Positions 28,776 through 37,362 of a DNA stretch of 64,000 bases are shown one piece after another. Location: positions 1 to 64,000 of the forward strand of contig NZ_VWVU01000031.1 in assembly GCF_008638365.1 (NCBI RefSeq). Direction: 5' to 3'. Both the position numbers and the translations under genes were made by a program. The notes beneath the pieces were generated by a model that saw only the letters and a list, made by a program, of their open reading frames with translations, searched no databases and was not told where the DNA came from. Every line of letters starts with the position of its first letter. Within the stretch, counting starts at the first letter, position 1. The DNA comes from Nocardiopsis quinghaiensis. GTDB lineage: Bacteria > Actinomycetota > Actinomycetes > Streptosporangiales > Streptosporangiaceae.

Positions 28776-29372
28776 CTAGCGCTCGCCCCCCGGCTTCCAG
28801 AGGACCTCGTCACCCTCCCCGGCCACGTACCGGCCGAGGATGAACAGCAGGTCGGAGAGCCGGTTGAGGTACTGGGCGGTGAGCGGGTTGACCGTATCGC
28901 CGTGCTCCTCGACGGCCGCCCACACGCTGCGCTCGGCGCGCCGGACCACGATCCGCGCCGTGTGCATGAGAGCCACGGTGGGGGACCCCCCGGGCAGGAT
29001 GAAGCTGCGCAGGGTGGGCAGGTCGGCGTTGTAGGTGTCGCAGGCCTCCTCCAGGCGGGCGACGTACTCGGGCCCGACCCGCAGCGGCGGGAACTCCGGG
29101 TCGGGCACGATCGGCGTGGACAGGTCGGCGCCCAGGTCGAACAGTTCGTTCTGGACGCGGCCGAGCAGGGCCCGGACGTCGTCGGGCAGCTCGCCCATGG
29201 CCAGGGCGGTGCCGAGCGCGGCGTTGGCCTCCTCGGTGTCGGCGTATCCGACCAGGCGTGTGTCGTTCTTGCCGGTCCGGCTCATGTCGCCGAGCGCCGT
29301 CGTGCCGGCGTCGCCGGTGCGCGTGTAGATCTTCGACAGCACGACCGGCTTGTCGGTGTCCCGTTTGGTCAT
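28776..29372 (-). CDS. PduO-type cob(I)alamin adenosyltransferase
   Basis: A 198-residue ATP:cob(I)alamin adenosyltransferase that makes adenosylcobalamin. The ATP-binding N-terminal motif (KIYTRTGDAGTTALGDM) and the conserved RSFILPGGSP, ARIVVRRAERSVW and LNRLSDLLFILGRY segments are present. The product is the cofactor of acyl-CoA mutases such as the one encoded at 51.5 kb, so this gene fits the B12-dependent pathway of the window. The start is ATG 29372. Confidence 0.93.
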   Translation of the reverse strand: MTKRDTDKPVVLSKIYTRTGDAGTTALGDMSRTGKNDTRLVGYADTEEANAALGTALAMGELPDDVRALLGRVQNELFDLGADLSTPIVPDPEFPPLRVGPEYVARLEEACDTYNADLPTLRSFILPGGSPTVALMHTARIVVRRAERSVWAAVEEHGDTVNPLTAQYLNRLSDLLFILGRYVAGEGDEVLWKPGGER

Positions 29373-29406
29373 GGCCCAACCCTAGGGGGCGGGGACCGGA
29401 CGGGGA

Positions 29407-29715
29407 TCATGCGGGAACCGACAGGAACGCCCGCAGCTGCTCGGCGAGGGGCTCGTCGAGGCTCTGCGGTACGCCCCGGTGGCGGGGGTCCCGGCACGCC
29501 CGGCGGAAGGCGTCGGGATCGCCGGTGAGGTCGGTGGTGGCCCGCCTGAGCTCCTCCAGGGCCAGACGGAGGCGGTCGGGGGTGCTCCCCCAGGCGTTCT
29601 CGTAGGCCCTGAGGGCGTGGAAGAAGCGGACGCACGCCAGATGCGTCGCCTCCCCGCCGCTCTGGCGCTGGATGTGCTCGGCTACCGCACGGGTTCTGCG
29701 CAGGACGGAGGTCAT
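29407..29715 (-). CDS. hypothetical protein
   Basis: A 102-residue, Arg-rich, probably all-helical soluble protein. The ATG at 29715 has GGAAG about 10 nt upstream. It lies between hsp20 and the adenosyltransferase gene on the same strand with short gaps (90 and 34 bp), so it may be co-transcribed. I do not recognise the family. Confidence 0.5.
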   Translation of the reverse strand: MTSVLRRTRAVAEHIQRQSGGEATHLACVRFFHALRAYENAWGSTPDRLRLALEELRRATTDLTGDPDAFRRACRDPRHRGVPQSLDEPLAEQLRAFLSVPA

Positions 29716-29805
29716 CGAATCACTACTTCCTGATGGGCGGAACACGGGTTCGGCCAGGTGGACCCGTGGTCCGGCCGGGCCGTGGTCCGGCCGGACCACG
29801 GGTGC

Positions 29806-30234
29806 TCAGGCGTTGATGCTCTGGGGCTGGCCCTCGCCCTGGCTGACGCTGATCTTGCGGGGCTTGGCCTGCTCGGCGACCGGGATGCGCAGTGTCAGGA
29901 CACCGTCGGTGTAGTCGGCCTGGACGTCGTCCGTCCGCAGGGTCTCCCCGAGGAACAGCTGTCGGGAGAAGGTGCCGGTGGGCCGCTCGGCGACCACCAC
30001 CGATTCGCGGTCGCGCACGGTGTCGGCCCGCTCGGCGGTCACGGTCAGCACGTTGCGCTCGACCTCCAGGTCGATGGAGTCGGCGCGCACGCCGGGAAGG
30101 TCGAAGCAGACGATGAAGACGTCCCCGTCGCGGTAGGCGTCGATGGGCATCGCGGCCGGTCGGTTGGTCGCGCCCAGGAGCCGCTCCGTGAGGCGGTCGA
30201 TGTCGCGGAAGGGATCGGTGCGCACCAGCATCAT
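29806..30234 (-). CDS. small heat-shock protein (Hsp20/alpha-crystallin family)
   Basis: A 142-residue holdase chaperone. The alpha-crystallin domain runs from about 35 to 130, with FIVCFDLPGVRADSIDLEVE, the RQLFLGETL strand and the conserved GVLTLRIPV motif. The C-terminal anchor has AKPRKISVS. ATG 30234 follows AGGAGG by 5 nt; a second ATG follows at once. A promoter with an operator in its spacer lies upstream, and an HspR-like gene is divergent. Confidence 0.93.
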   Translation of the reverse strand: MMLVRTDPFRDIDRLTERLLGATNRPAAMPIDAYRDGDVFIVCFDLPGVRADSIDLEVERNVLTVTAERADTVRDRESVVVAERPTGTFSRQLFLGETLRTDDVQADYTDGVLTLRIPVAEQAKPRKISVSQGEGQPQSINA

Positions 30235-30284
30235 GGATACCTCCTCTACTCGTACCACAAAACCTGATGCGAGGTGACGCAAGT

Positions 30285-30314
30285 TTTATACCTCATGATT
30301 GAGGAGATAAACAA
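30285..30314 (-). promoter_or_regulatory. hsp20 promoter
   Basis: On the minus strand, TTGTTT (30314-30309) and TATAAA (30290-30285) are separated by 18 bp, about 50 bp upstream of the Hsp20 start. The boxes are much closer to consensus than most in this GC-rich DNA. Confidence 0.6.
30291..30304. promoter_or_regulatory. inverted-repeat operator in the hsp20 promoter spacer
   Basis: CCTCA-TGAT-TGAGG fills the spacer between the -35 and -10 boxes, where a bound MerR-type protein would block RNA polymerase. It resembles a shortened HAIR element (the HspR inverted repeat), not a full match. Confidence 0.55.
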
Positions 30315-30404
30315 CAGTGTCAGCTAAAGATTTCGTCAGGCAGGAGTGCGCACGGACGCGCACGGGCGCGGCCGTGCGATGCGCGCCGAGGAGGGACGCC
30401 GCTC

Positions 30405-30716
30405 ATGACAGAACCCCGGTCAGATTCCACGCGGGGCCTCTACACGATCTCCGTGGCGGCGGAGCTGGCGGGCATCGCGCCGCAGAGCCTGCGCTCCTAC
30501 GAGGAACGGGGCCTGGTCGCCCCGGCGCGCACTGACGGCGGCACGCGGATGTACAGCGACGGCGACATCGCGCGGTTGCGGCGGGTGGCCGAGTTGGCGG
30601 CCCAGGGCGTGAACCTCGCCGGGATGGGCCGGATCCTGGAACTGGAGGACGAGAACAACCGCCTGCGCGACGATTCCCGGGCGGACGGGAGGAGCGAGGG
30701 CCACGCACCCCAGTGA
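30405..30716 (+). CDS. HspR-like MerR-family regulator
   Basis: A 103-residue protein with a MerR-type winged helix: LYTISVAAELAGIAPQSLRSYEERGLV and RMYSDGDIARLRRVAELAAQGVNLAGMGRILELE are close to HspR. It lacks a metal-binding or long coiled-coil C-terminus. GAGGAGGGA precedes ATG 30405. It is divergent from hsp20, and its most likely role is repressing that gene and itself until heat shock. The canonical hspR normally lies in the dnaK operon, so this is probably a dedicated paralogue. Confidence 0.8.
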   Translation: MTEPRSDSTRGLYTISVAAELAGIAPQSLRSYEERGLVAPARTDGGTRMYSDGDIARLRRVAELAAQGVNLAGMGRILELEDENNRLRDDSRADGRSEGHAPQ

Positions 30717-30879
30717 CGGAGAAGAGTCATTCCGTACCAGGGGGTGAAAGTGATGCAGCTCACTGATACATTGAGGAGTCACGGGGCTACTCAAGGTAGT
30801 TTCCGGCGGTGTTCGCACACGGGTTTCCGAGTGGGCAGAGGGGGCCACCCGGGCGGTCGTGGAGGGGGAGACACCGCGA

Positions 30880-30922
30880 GGGGCGGGCGGCGTGGAACCG
30901 GGGGGTTCACGCCGCCCGCCCC
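30880..30922. terminator. bidirectional hairpin between the HspR-like and aminopeptidase genes
   Basis: A long stem (GGGGCGGGCGGCGTGGAACC with its complement, small loop) lies between two convergent genes, 164 bp after the HspR-like gene and 46 bp after the aminopeptidase stop. Confidence 0.6.
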
Positions 30923-30967
30923 GCCCTCAGGGCCGTGCGGTCCGTCCCGCGCGCGGGACGGCGCGGA

Positions 30968-32563
30968 CTACATGCGCCAGGCGTCGCCCACCTGGGGGAA
31001 CTCGGTCTTGGCCGCGGAGTAGCGCAGCACGCCGTTCACCGGCAGGGTGCTCTCGGCGAAGAACTCCACACCGTGTGCACCGGCGGCCGACAGGTCGGCC
31101 ACCGAGTCCCAGTTGACCTTGTCCAGGGTGTCCTCGGCGGTGTGGTAGTACGGGTCGAACTGATCGCCCGCGGTACCGCCGTACCACTCGACCTGCTCCT
31201 CGCTCTTGACGCCGTCGGCGCCGCTGAACAGGCCGCCGGACGGGATGCCCGCCTCCATGAACGCCTGGTAGTCGCTGCGCCCGCTCAGCACGCCGGGCTC
31301 ACTGACCTGGTCCTGGGCGGCGAAGTAGTCCGAGAAGACCTTCGCGATCGCACCGGAGCCGGAGGGCGCCTGGACGGATCCGGGCAGCTCCATGCCGCCG
31401 TCCAGGACGAACCGGGCGTAGTTGTGCGAGCCGATCATGTCGAAGTTGAGGTAGAGGGCGATGTCCTCGACCTGCTCCGCGGTCAGGTCCTCCACGTAGC
31501 GGGTGGAGCCGATCAGGCCCTCCTCCTCGGTGCCCCAGAAGGCGAAGCGGACCTTGTTCTCGGGGTCCTCCTGCTTCGCCAACTGGACGGCGGTCTCCAG
31601 CACGAACGCCGAGCCGCTGCCGTTGTCGTTGATGCCGGGGCCCTCCGCGACGCTGTCGAGGTGGCCGCCCACCATGACCACGTTGTCGTCCCGGCCGCCC
31701 GGGGTCTCGGCGAGGATGCTGTAGGAGCTCTCCTCGCTGAGCTCGGCGTCTACCCTCACCCGCAGTTCCAGGCCCTCGGCGGCCAGCAGGTCGGCGCCCG
31801 CCGTCCCGGAGACCCCCAGGGCGGGGATGTCGGAGAGCTCGCTCACGGTGCCGAGGAAGACCTCGTCGGCGTTGTTGACCACCAGGGCGGCCGAGGCTCC
31901 CGCGCCGGCGGCGTTCTGGACCTTGTCCGCGAACGGGCAGCTGCCGCGCATGGTGATCGCGATGGCGCCCTCGGGGAAGTCCGCGAAGTCGTCGGCGGAG
32001 CATCCGCTCGCGGCGCTGTCGGTGTTGACGGCCACGGCGGGGGCGGTGGTGTCGCCGGAACCGGAGTAGGACATGGTCACGTAGTCGGTGTCGACCTCGT
32101 AGTCGACCTGTTCCGGCGCGGTCTGGGTCAGGACGGCGGTGGACTGTTCCCGCCACAGCTCGTACTCGTACTCGTGCCGGTAGGGCTCGTACCCGGCGCG
32201 CTCCAGCTGGTCCTCGACGTACAGGGCGGCGACGTCGTAGCCCGGGGTGCTCGTGGCCCGGTTGCCGCCGTTGTACTCGGCGATGGTGTCGAGGTTCTCC
32301 AGGTGCTCCTGGATGGCCTCGGCGGTCACCTGTTCCGACAGCGGCAGGTCCCGGCCCGGCTTGCCGGGCTTTCCCGCGTGCCCGGGCGGCCCCGCGTGCT
32401 CGGGGGCGCGGGAGTGGTCCGGCGGACCGGGCTCGGCGTGTGCGGGGGAGGCCGCCAGGGTGCCGACGGCCATCAGGACGGCGGCGGCACCGGCCGTGGC
32501 GGCGCGGCGCCGGAAGGCCGGGGCCGACGTGCGTGACGAGGCCCCCTCATGTGTGGGACGCAA
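30968..32563 (-). CDS. secreted M28 aminopeptidase with PA domain
   Basis: A 531-residue zinc exopeptidase. A signal peptide (AATAGAAAVLMAVGTLAASPAHA) is followed by a proline/glycine-rich linker, a protease-associated domain (about 185-270) and the M28 catalytic domain. The two-zinc ligands are readable: GGHLDS, NDNGSG, the catalytic GTEEEG, NFDMIG and YYHTAEDT. I choose TTG 32563 because GGAGG lies 7 nt upstream; a GTG at 32602 would give 13 more residues. It probably releases N-terminal amino acids from external peptides. Confidence 0.88.
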   Translation of the reverse strand: MRPTHEGASSRTSAPAFRRRAATAGAAAVLMAVGTLAASPAHAEPGPPDHSRAPEHAGPPGHAGKPGKPGRDLPLSEQVTAEAIQEHLENLDTIAEYNGGNRATSTPGYDVAALYVEDQLERAGYEPYRHEYEYELWREQSTAVLTQTAPEQVDYEVDTDYVTMSYSGSGDTTAPAVAVNTDSAASGCSADDFADFPEGAIAITMRGSCPFADKVQNAAGAGASAALVVNNADEVFLGTVSELSDIPALGVSGTAGADLLAAEGLELRVRVDAELSEESSYSILAETPGGRDDNVVMVGGHLDSVAEGPGINDNGSGSAFVLETAVQLAKQEDPENKVRFAFWGTEEEGLIGSTRYVEDLTAEQVEDIALYLNFDMIGSHNYARFVLDGGMELPGSVQAPSGSGAIAKVFSDYFAAQDQVSEPGVLSGRSDYQAFMEAGIPSGGLFSGADGVKSEEQVEWYGGTAGDQFDPYYHTAEDTLDKVNWDSVADLSAAGAHGVEFFAESTLPVNGVLRYSAAKTEFPQVGDAWRM

Positions 32564-32794
32564 CGATCTTCCTCCGAAAGTGTGGGGGGTCCACCGCTCC
32601 ACGGTGTTGGGGGATGGACACCTTGAGTAGGCGAACTACCGCTGCAGCCTGACATCAGAAGGGTTCGCCCGACAAGGACCAGTGGCCACAATTGCCACAA
32701 TCAGCCATAGACCTTACGTATGGGGGACCACTGTGGTTCGATGGACGGCTTCGGGAGAGCAGAATGTCTTGGCGACGAGGGGCGGAGACCGTCC

Positions 32795-33448
32795 CTACCC
32801 CTCGATCTCGCCCTGGTGTTTGCGCGGCTTGTACTCGACGCCCACCCCGCCCATCACGGCGATGCCACGGATGTGCACGACCGGCGCGTCCGGGTCCACC
32901 ACGCTGGGAGTGTTCTCGGAGACGCCGAAGCCGCCCATGAGCGGCAGCCCGTGCACCCGGACCTGGATGTCGTCGGGCACGATGACGCCCACCCCGCCCA
33001 TGACGGTGCAGATCCAGATGGTGGTCTCCCGCTGGGTGAACCGGGCCTCGCGCAGGTCCAGTTCGACACCGCCCATCACCGCGAAGGCGACGAAGGTACC
33101 CGGCACGACCCAGCTGCCCGACCGGTCGGCCCCGCCCATCACGACGATCGCGGCCCGGCTGGTGGGCTCCCGGTCCACGATCCGGCCGCCGCCGTAGACC
33201 GGGCGGGGCGAGCGGAAGTCGGTGGGTGCGACGGAGGCGCTGGGGCCGCTCTCCGCGGGGAGGTCTTCGGTGATGGGGACGAGCTCGCCGAGGGTCTTGG
33301 CCCGGTAGACGGAGTCCAGCCGCTCGCTGTGCTCGTCCGGGTCCAGCCTCCCCTCGGCGAGGGCCTCGCGCAGGCGGTGCGCCACGGAGTCACGGTCGGC
33401 GTCGGAGGCGCGTATCCGACCGTGCTCGGGGGGGTTCACTTCGCTCAT
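32795..33448 (-). CDS. DUF1707 and LiaF-like domain protein
   Basis: A 217-residue protein. The N-terminal 60 residues (IRASDADRDSVAHRLREALAEGRLDPDEHSERLD) are a DUF1707 domain. The C-terminal half is a LiaF-like beta-rich domain with five recurring MGG turns (VVMGGADRS, AVMGGVEL, TVMGGVGV, LMGGFGV, AVMGGVGV). The linker lacks the usual membrane helix. Related proteins are linked to envelope stress responses. I use ATG 33448; ATGs further upstream are possible. An envelope-sensing two-component system is encoded next to it. Confidence 0.8.
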   Translation of the reverse strand: MSEVNPPEHGRIRASDADRDSVAHRLREALAEGRLDPDEHSERLDSVYRAKTLGELVPITEDLPAESGPSASVAPTDFRSPRPVYGGGRIVDREPTSRAAIVVMGGADRSGSWVVPGTFVAFAVMGGVELDLREARFTQRETTIWICTVMGGVGVIVPDDIQVRVHGLPLMGGFGVSENTPSVVDPDAPVVHIRGIAVMGGVGVEYKPRKHQGEIEG

Positions 33449-33591
33449 CGGTTCCACCATATGCCCATTCTTCCGCCCGGTGCCGTGCACCACATCGGGA
33501 TGATCCCTGAAACGGCCCTGAGTCCGTGGCCGGCTTTTTCACGCGGGTGCGCCTCCGACGGCCGTGCCGGCCCCTGCGCCGGCCCTCCGGG

Positions 33592-34224
33592 TCAGGCCTC
33601 CGGAAGCAGGCCGCGGCGGATCGCCTGGGACACCGCGGCGGTCCGGTCACTCACCCCCAGCTTGTCGTAGACCCGCATCAGGTGGGTCTTCACCGTGGTC
33701 GCGCTGATGTGCAGTGCGCGGCCGATCGCCGCGTTGGTGCGCCCCTCCGCGGCCAGGCGCAGGACCTCCGCCTCACGCGGGGACAGGGTGGTGGCGGGCT
33801 CGGTGCGCTGGCGCATCCCGGTGACCAGCTTGTCCGCCAGCCGCCTGGTGAGGACGGTCTCGCCGCGCGCGGCGGTGCGCACGGCCTCGGCCAGCTCCGC
33901 GCGAGGGGTGTCCTTGAGCAGGTAGCCGGTGGCGCCCGCCTCCACGGCGCGCAGGATGTCGGTGTCGGTGTCGTAGGTCGTGAGTACCAGGACGTGCGCA
34001 CCGGGGCGTTCGGCGCGGATGCGCTCGGTGGCCTCCACCCCGTCGCCGCCGGGCATACGCAGGTCCATGAGCACCACGTCCGGTTCCAGCGCGGCCACCT
34101 GGGCGACCGCCTCGGGACCGGAGGCGGCGCCGCCGACGATGAGCAGGTCCTCCTCGGCGCTGAGCATGCCGCGGATGCCCTCACGGACCACGGGGTGGTC
34201 GTCGACCAGCAGGACACGGATCAC
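33592..34224 (-). CDS. NarL/LuxR-family response regulator
   Basis: A 210-residue two-component regulator. The receiver has VLLVDDHPVV, the phosphoacceptor Asp in VLMDLRMPGGDG and LLKDTPRAEL. The C-terminal LuxR helix-turn-helix has LSPREAEVLRLAAEGRTNAAIGRAL and ATTVKTHLMRVYDKLGV. The GTG at 34224 overlaps the kinase stop (GTGA). It is the last gene of the four-gene minus-strand unit at 37.2-33.6 kb and probably controls the ABC exporter of that unit. Confidence 0.93.
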   Translation of the reverse strand: MIRVLLVDDHPVVREGIRGMLSAEEDLLIVGGAASGPEAVAQVAALEPDVVLMDLRMPGGDGVEATERIRAERPGAHVLVLTTYDTDTDILRAVEAGATGYLLKDTPRAELAEAVRTAARGETVLTRRLADKLVTGMRQRTEPATTLSPREAEVLRLAAEGRTNAAIGRALHISATTVKTHLMRVYDKLGVSDRTAAVSQAIRRGLLPEA

Positions 34225-35543
34225 GGTGCGTACTCCTCGTCGTCCTCGCCCCGGACGCGGTCCGGATCCGGGAGCAGGGGCAGCGACATCCGCACGCGGG
34301 TGCCGTGCCCGGGAGAGCTGTCGACCTCCAGGGAACCGCCGACGCCGTCCGCCCGGTGCCGCATGTTCACCAGTCCGTTTCCGCGGCACACCTCGTCGGG
34401 ACGGAAGCCGACGCCGTCGTCGGTGACGGTCAGCTCCACCGCCCCCGCGGTCGCGCGCCCGGGGTCCGCCGCGTGCGCGTACTCCAGCGCCACCCGCACG
34501 TGCCCGGCCCGGGCGTGCCTGCGGGCGTTGGCCAGCGACTCCTGGGCGGTGCGCAGCAGGCAGATCTGGAGGGCGTTGGACAGGACCGCGGGAACGCCGT
34601 GCACGGAGGTGTCCACCGGGATGCCGAGCTCGTCCCCCAGGCGCTTCGCGGCCCGCTCCAGGGCGGCCTCGAGGGACCCGTGGTCCAGGTTCACCGGCTG
34701 GCGGGCGGCGACCATGGCCCGTGCCTCGGCGAGGTTCTCCGCGGCGGTCTCACGCATCAGGGCGAGGTGGCGCCGGGCCAGCACGGGATCGGTGTCCATC
34801 TCCGACTCCACCGCCTGGGTCAGGGCGATGATGCTGGCCAGGCCCTGGGCGAGGGTGTCGTGCATCTCCCGCGCCAGGCGCTCGCGCTCGGCCATGGCCC
34901 CCGTCTCCTCCGACAGCCGTGCGGCCTCCACACGGCTCTCCCGGAGCTCCCTGATCAGCTCGGACCGTTCGTAGCTCTGCTCGATGATCCGCCCGAGCCA
35001 GCTGCCGAACCACAGCGTGAAACCCACCATCACGCCGTTGATCAGGAGGTTGACGGCGGTGGATTCCCACGTGCTCAGACCGGTCAGCCCGCGCAGCAGC
35101 GCCGGAGCCAGCAGGAGCGCGCCCACCGTCGAGATGGCGACCGGGATCCGGGCGGTCATGAAGCACAGCGGGGCCACCCCCACCGTCACGAAGGCCAGGA
35201 CCGGGTTGGCGGTCAGCGCGGGCAGGCACAGTGCGAGCAGGACACCCATGAGGACCACCGGGCGGATCCGCTCCTCCTGGAGCAGTAACCGCCTGGCGAA
35301 CAGGTAGTACACGGCCACCACCGCGGCCATGAGTCCCGCGAGCGGCCACCGCAAGAAGGGATCGCTGGTCAGCAGTGCCAAGGCGCCCATGGCCGCCATC
35401 ACGGAGGTGAAGTACACGTCCCACCACACGCCCAGGTTCCAGGCGTGGTGCTCCTCGGTCGGTGCCCGCGCCCCGACGGGCCCGGGGAGCGGCGCCGTGG
35501 CGGGACCGCCGTCCCCGTCCGCCGATGCGGTCACGGTGATCAC
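34221..35543 (-). CDS. sensor histidine kinase (HisKA_3 / NarX-like)
   Basis: A 440-residue membrane kinase. About five or six membrane helices occupy residues 45-195, then a short coiled coil leads to the HisKA_3 dimerisation region with the phospho-His in RERLAREMHDTLAQGLASI. The ATPase has LLRTAQESLANARRHARA, VTDDGVGF and NGLVNMRHRADGVGGSL. The GTG at 35543 overlaps the permease stop and the end overlaps the regulator start. A longer open frame upstream is not used because it runs through the permease gene. Confidence 0.9.
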   Translation of the reverse strand: MITVTASADGDGGPATAPLPGPVGARAPTEEHHAWNLGVWWDVYFTSVMAAMGALALLTSDPFLRWPLAGLMAAVVAVYYLFARRLLLQEERIRPVVLMGVLLALCLPALTANPVLAFVTVGVAPLCFMTARIPVAISTVGALLLAPALLRGLTGLSTWESTAVNLLINGVMVGFTLWFGSWLGRIIEQSYERSELIRELRESRVEAARLSEETGAMAERERLAREMHDTLAQGLASIIALTQAVESEMDTDPVLARRHLALMRETAAENLAEARAMVAARQPVNLDHGSLEAALERAAKRLGDELGIPVDTSVHGVPAVLSNALQICLLRTAQESLANARRHARAGHVRVALEYAHAADPGRATAGAVELTVTDDGVGFRPDEVCRGNGLVNMRHRADGVGGSLEVDSSPGHGTRVRMSLPLLPDPDRVRGEDDEEYAP

Positions 35544-36361
35544 CCGTCCTTTCGCGTCTTCCAGCGGAACGTCAGTAGTACCAGCGCCAAGCCCAGCACA
35601 CACCACACGCCGAGCGCGAGGGCCACCGAGGGCAGGTCCCAGGAGCCGCCGGGTTCGAGGGCGGCCATCTCGGCGGGGAAGAACGCGGCGCGCAGACCCT
35701 GTGCCATCCACAGCAGCGGGAAGAGCGACGCGGCGTTGAGCACCCACTCGGGCAGGGCGATGACGGGCACGAAGATCCCCGAGACGAATTGCAGGACCAG
35801 GAACGGCAGGACCACGATTCCGGACGCGGACCGGGCGTTGCGGGCCAGTGAGCTGACCGCGATGCCCAGCAGGGAGCAGGAGACGGTGCCGAGCGTGAAC
35901 ACCCACGCCAGCGTCACCCAGGCGGTCGGATCCTGGGGCAGTCGCGCGCCGAAGGCGAGACCGCCCACGGCCAGGAGCAGGACCACCTGTCCCAGGGCGA
36001 GGAACAGGATCAGCACGGTCTTGCCGACGAAGTAGGCGGTCGGCGGCATGGGGGTGCCGCGCAGGCGGCGCAGGCCGCCGGTGTCGCGTTCGTTGGCGAT
36101 GGCCAGGCCCAGGGTCTGGAAGCTGACCGACATCAGGCCCATGGCGATCAGGCCGGGAAGGTAGTAGTCCACGGCGGGCATACCCATGTCGAACATGCCG
36201 TCGAAGATCGAGGAGAACATGACCAGGATCAGCGCGGGAAGGGAGAAGGTGAAGATCACGCTCTCCCACTCGTTGGCGAACTCGCGGATCTCCAGCCAGC
36301 CCCGGGAGAGCCCGACGCGCAGGACACCGGGAAGGGGAGCGTGCTCGGTACGGGTGCTCAT
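35540..36361 (-). CDS. ABC-2 type exporter permease
   Basis: A 273-residue protein with six predicted membrane helices of the ABC-2 (DrrB-like) family: FTFSLPALILVMFSSIF, the GLIAMGLMSVSFQTLGLAIA segment and RLRGTPMPPTAYFVGK are typical. The ATG at 36361 overlaps the ATPase stop (ATGA). With the preceding ATPase it should form a drug or lipid exporter. Confidence 0.9.
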   Translation of the reverse strand: MSTRTEHAPLPGVLRVGLSRGWLEIREFANEWESVIFTFSLPALILVMFSSIFDGMFDMGMPAVDYYLPGLIAMGLMSVSFQTLGLAIANERDTGGLRRLRGTPMPPTAYFVGKTVLILFLALGQVVLLLAVGGLAFGARLPQDPTAWVTLAWVFTLGTVSCSLLGIAVSSLARNARSASGIVVLPFLVLQFVSGIFVPVIALPEWVLNAASLFPLLWMAQGLRAAFFPAEMAALEPGGSWDLPSVALALGVWCVLGLALVLLTFRWKTRKDG

Positions 36362-37239
36362 ACGGAGACGGCCTCCCCCTCGGCACGGGCGTCCCGTTCG
36401 TCGTCACCGATCAGGTCCAGGTAGACCTCCTCCAGAGTGGGGCGGTGCACACTCAGACCGGGGACCTCACCGGAGAACAGGGTGGCCAGTTCGCCCACCA
36501 GCCGGGTGGGCTCCTCGGTCCTGGTCTCGCGGCGCCGCCCGCCGTCCGTCCAGCTGACGGTGGCCCGGGCCGTGGCCCGCCCGCCCAGGGTGGCGGGGGC
36601 GCCCTCGGCGCGGATCCTGCCGCGCGCGATCACGCACACGCGGTCGGCGAGGGCCTCGGCCTCCTCCAGGTAGTGCGTGGTCAGCACGACGGTGGTGCCG
36701 TCCTCGGCCAGGTCACCGATCAGCGACCAGAAGTCGCGCCGGGCCCGGGGGTCGAACCCGGTGGTGGGCTCGTCCAGGAACAGCAGTTCGGGCCCGCCGA
36801 CGATGCCGAGAGCCACGTCCAGCCGGCGCCGCTGTCCGCCGGACAGGGAGGTGACCCGGGCCCCGGCCTTCTCGCCGAGGCCGACCAGCTCGACCGTCGC
36901 GTCGGGATCGCGGGGGTCGGGGTAGTAGCCCGCGAAGTGGCGGACCACCGCACGCACGGTCAGTTGCGGGACCAGGGTCTCGCGCTGCCAGACCACGCCG
37001 ATGCGCGCACGCCACCGGCGCCCGGCCGTGCCGGGGTCCTGGTCCAGGACCCGGGCGGTGCCGCCGTCGCGGCGGCGGAAGCCCGCGAGGATCTCGACGG
37101 TGGTGGACTTGCCCGCCCCGTTGGGGCCGAGGAAGGAGAAGACCTCGCCGCGCCGGACGGTCAGGTCGACACCGGCGACAGCCTCGTCGTCGCCGTACTT
37201 CTTGCGGAGGCCACGTACCTCGATCGCTGTCTCGCTCAT
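36358..37239 (-). CDS. ABC exporter ATP-binding protein
   Basis: A 293-residue ATPase. Walker A GPNGAGKST, signature SLSGGQRRRLDVALG, Walker B LLFLDEPTTGFDP and the switch LTTHYLEEAEAL are present. The C-terminal 70 residues resemble DrrA-type extensions. ATG 37239 is chosen; the open frame continues upstream without a ribosome site. It is the first gene of the ABC-kinase-regulator unit, with all junctions overlapping. Confidence 0.92.
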   Translation of the reverse strand: MSETAIEVRGLRKKYGDDEAVAGVDLTVRRGEVFSFLGPNGAGKSTTVEILAGFRRRDGGTARVLDQDPGTAGRRWRARIGVVWQRETLVPQLTVRAVVRHFAGYYPDPRDPDATVELVGLGEKAGARVTSLSGGQRRRLDVALGIVGGPELLFLDEPTTGFDPRARRDFWSLIGDLAEDGTTVVLTTHYLEEAEALADRVCVIARGRIRAEGAPATLGGRATARATVSWTDGGRRRETRTEEPTRLVGELATLFSGEVPGLSVHRPTLEEVYLDLIGDDERDARAEGEAVSV

Positions 37240-37362
37240 GGCACCGACTCTTCCGGAACGGCGCCGGCCCGGGTATCGGCCGTCGGGGCGCACCCGGGTC
37301 CTCCGATCAGAGGACACCGCCCCGCACGGGTACCACCACGCGGTGGGTGCCACCGTGCCGGG

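Noticed and set aside
34221-36407. 728-codon frame suggesting a kinase-permease fusion
   Set aside because: The upstream half is the permease gene read out of frame; the real kinase starts at 35543 with a GTGA overlap.
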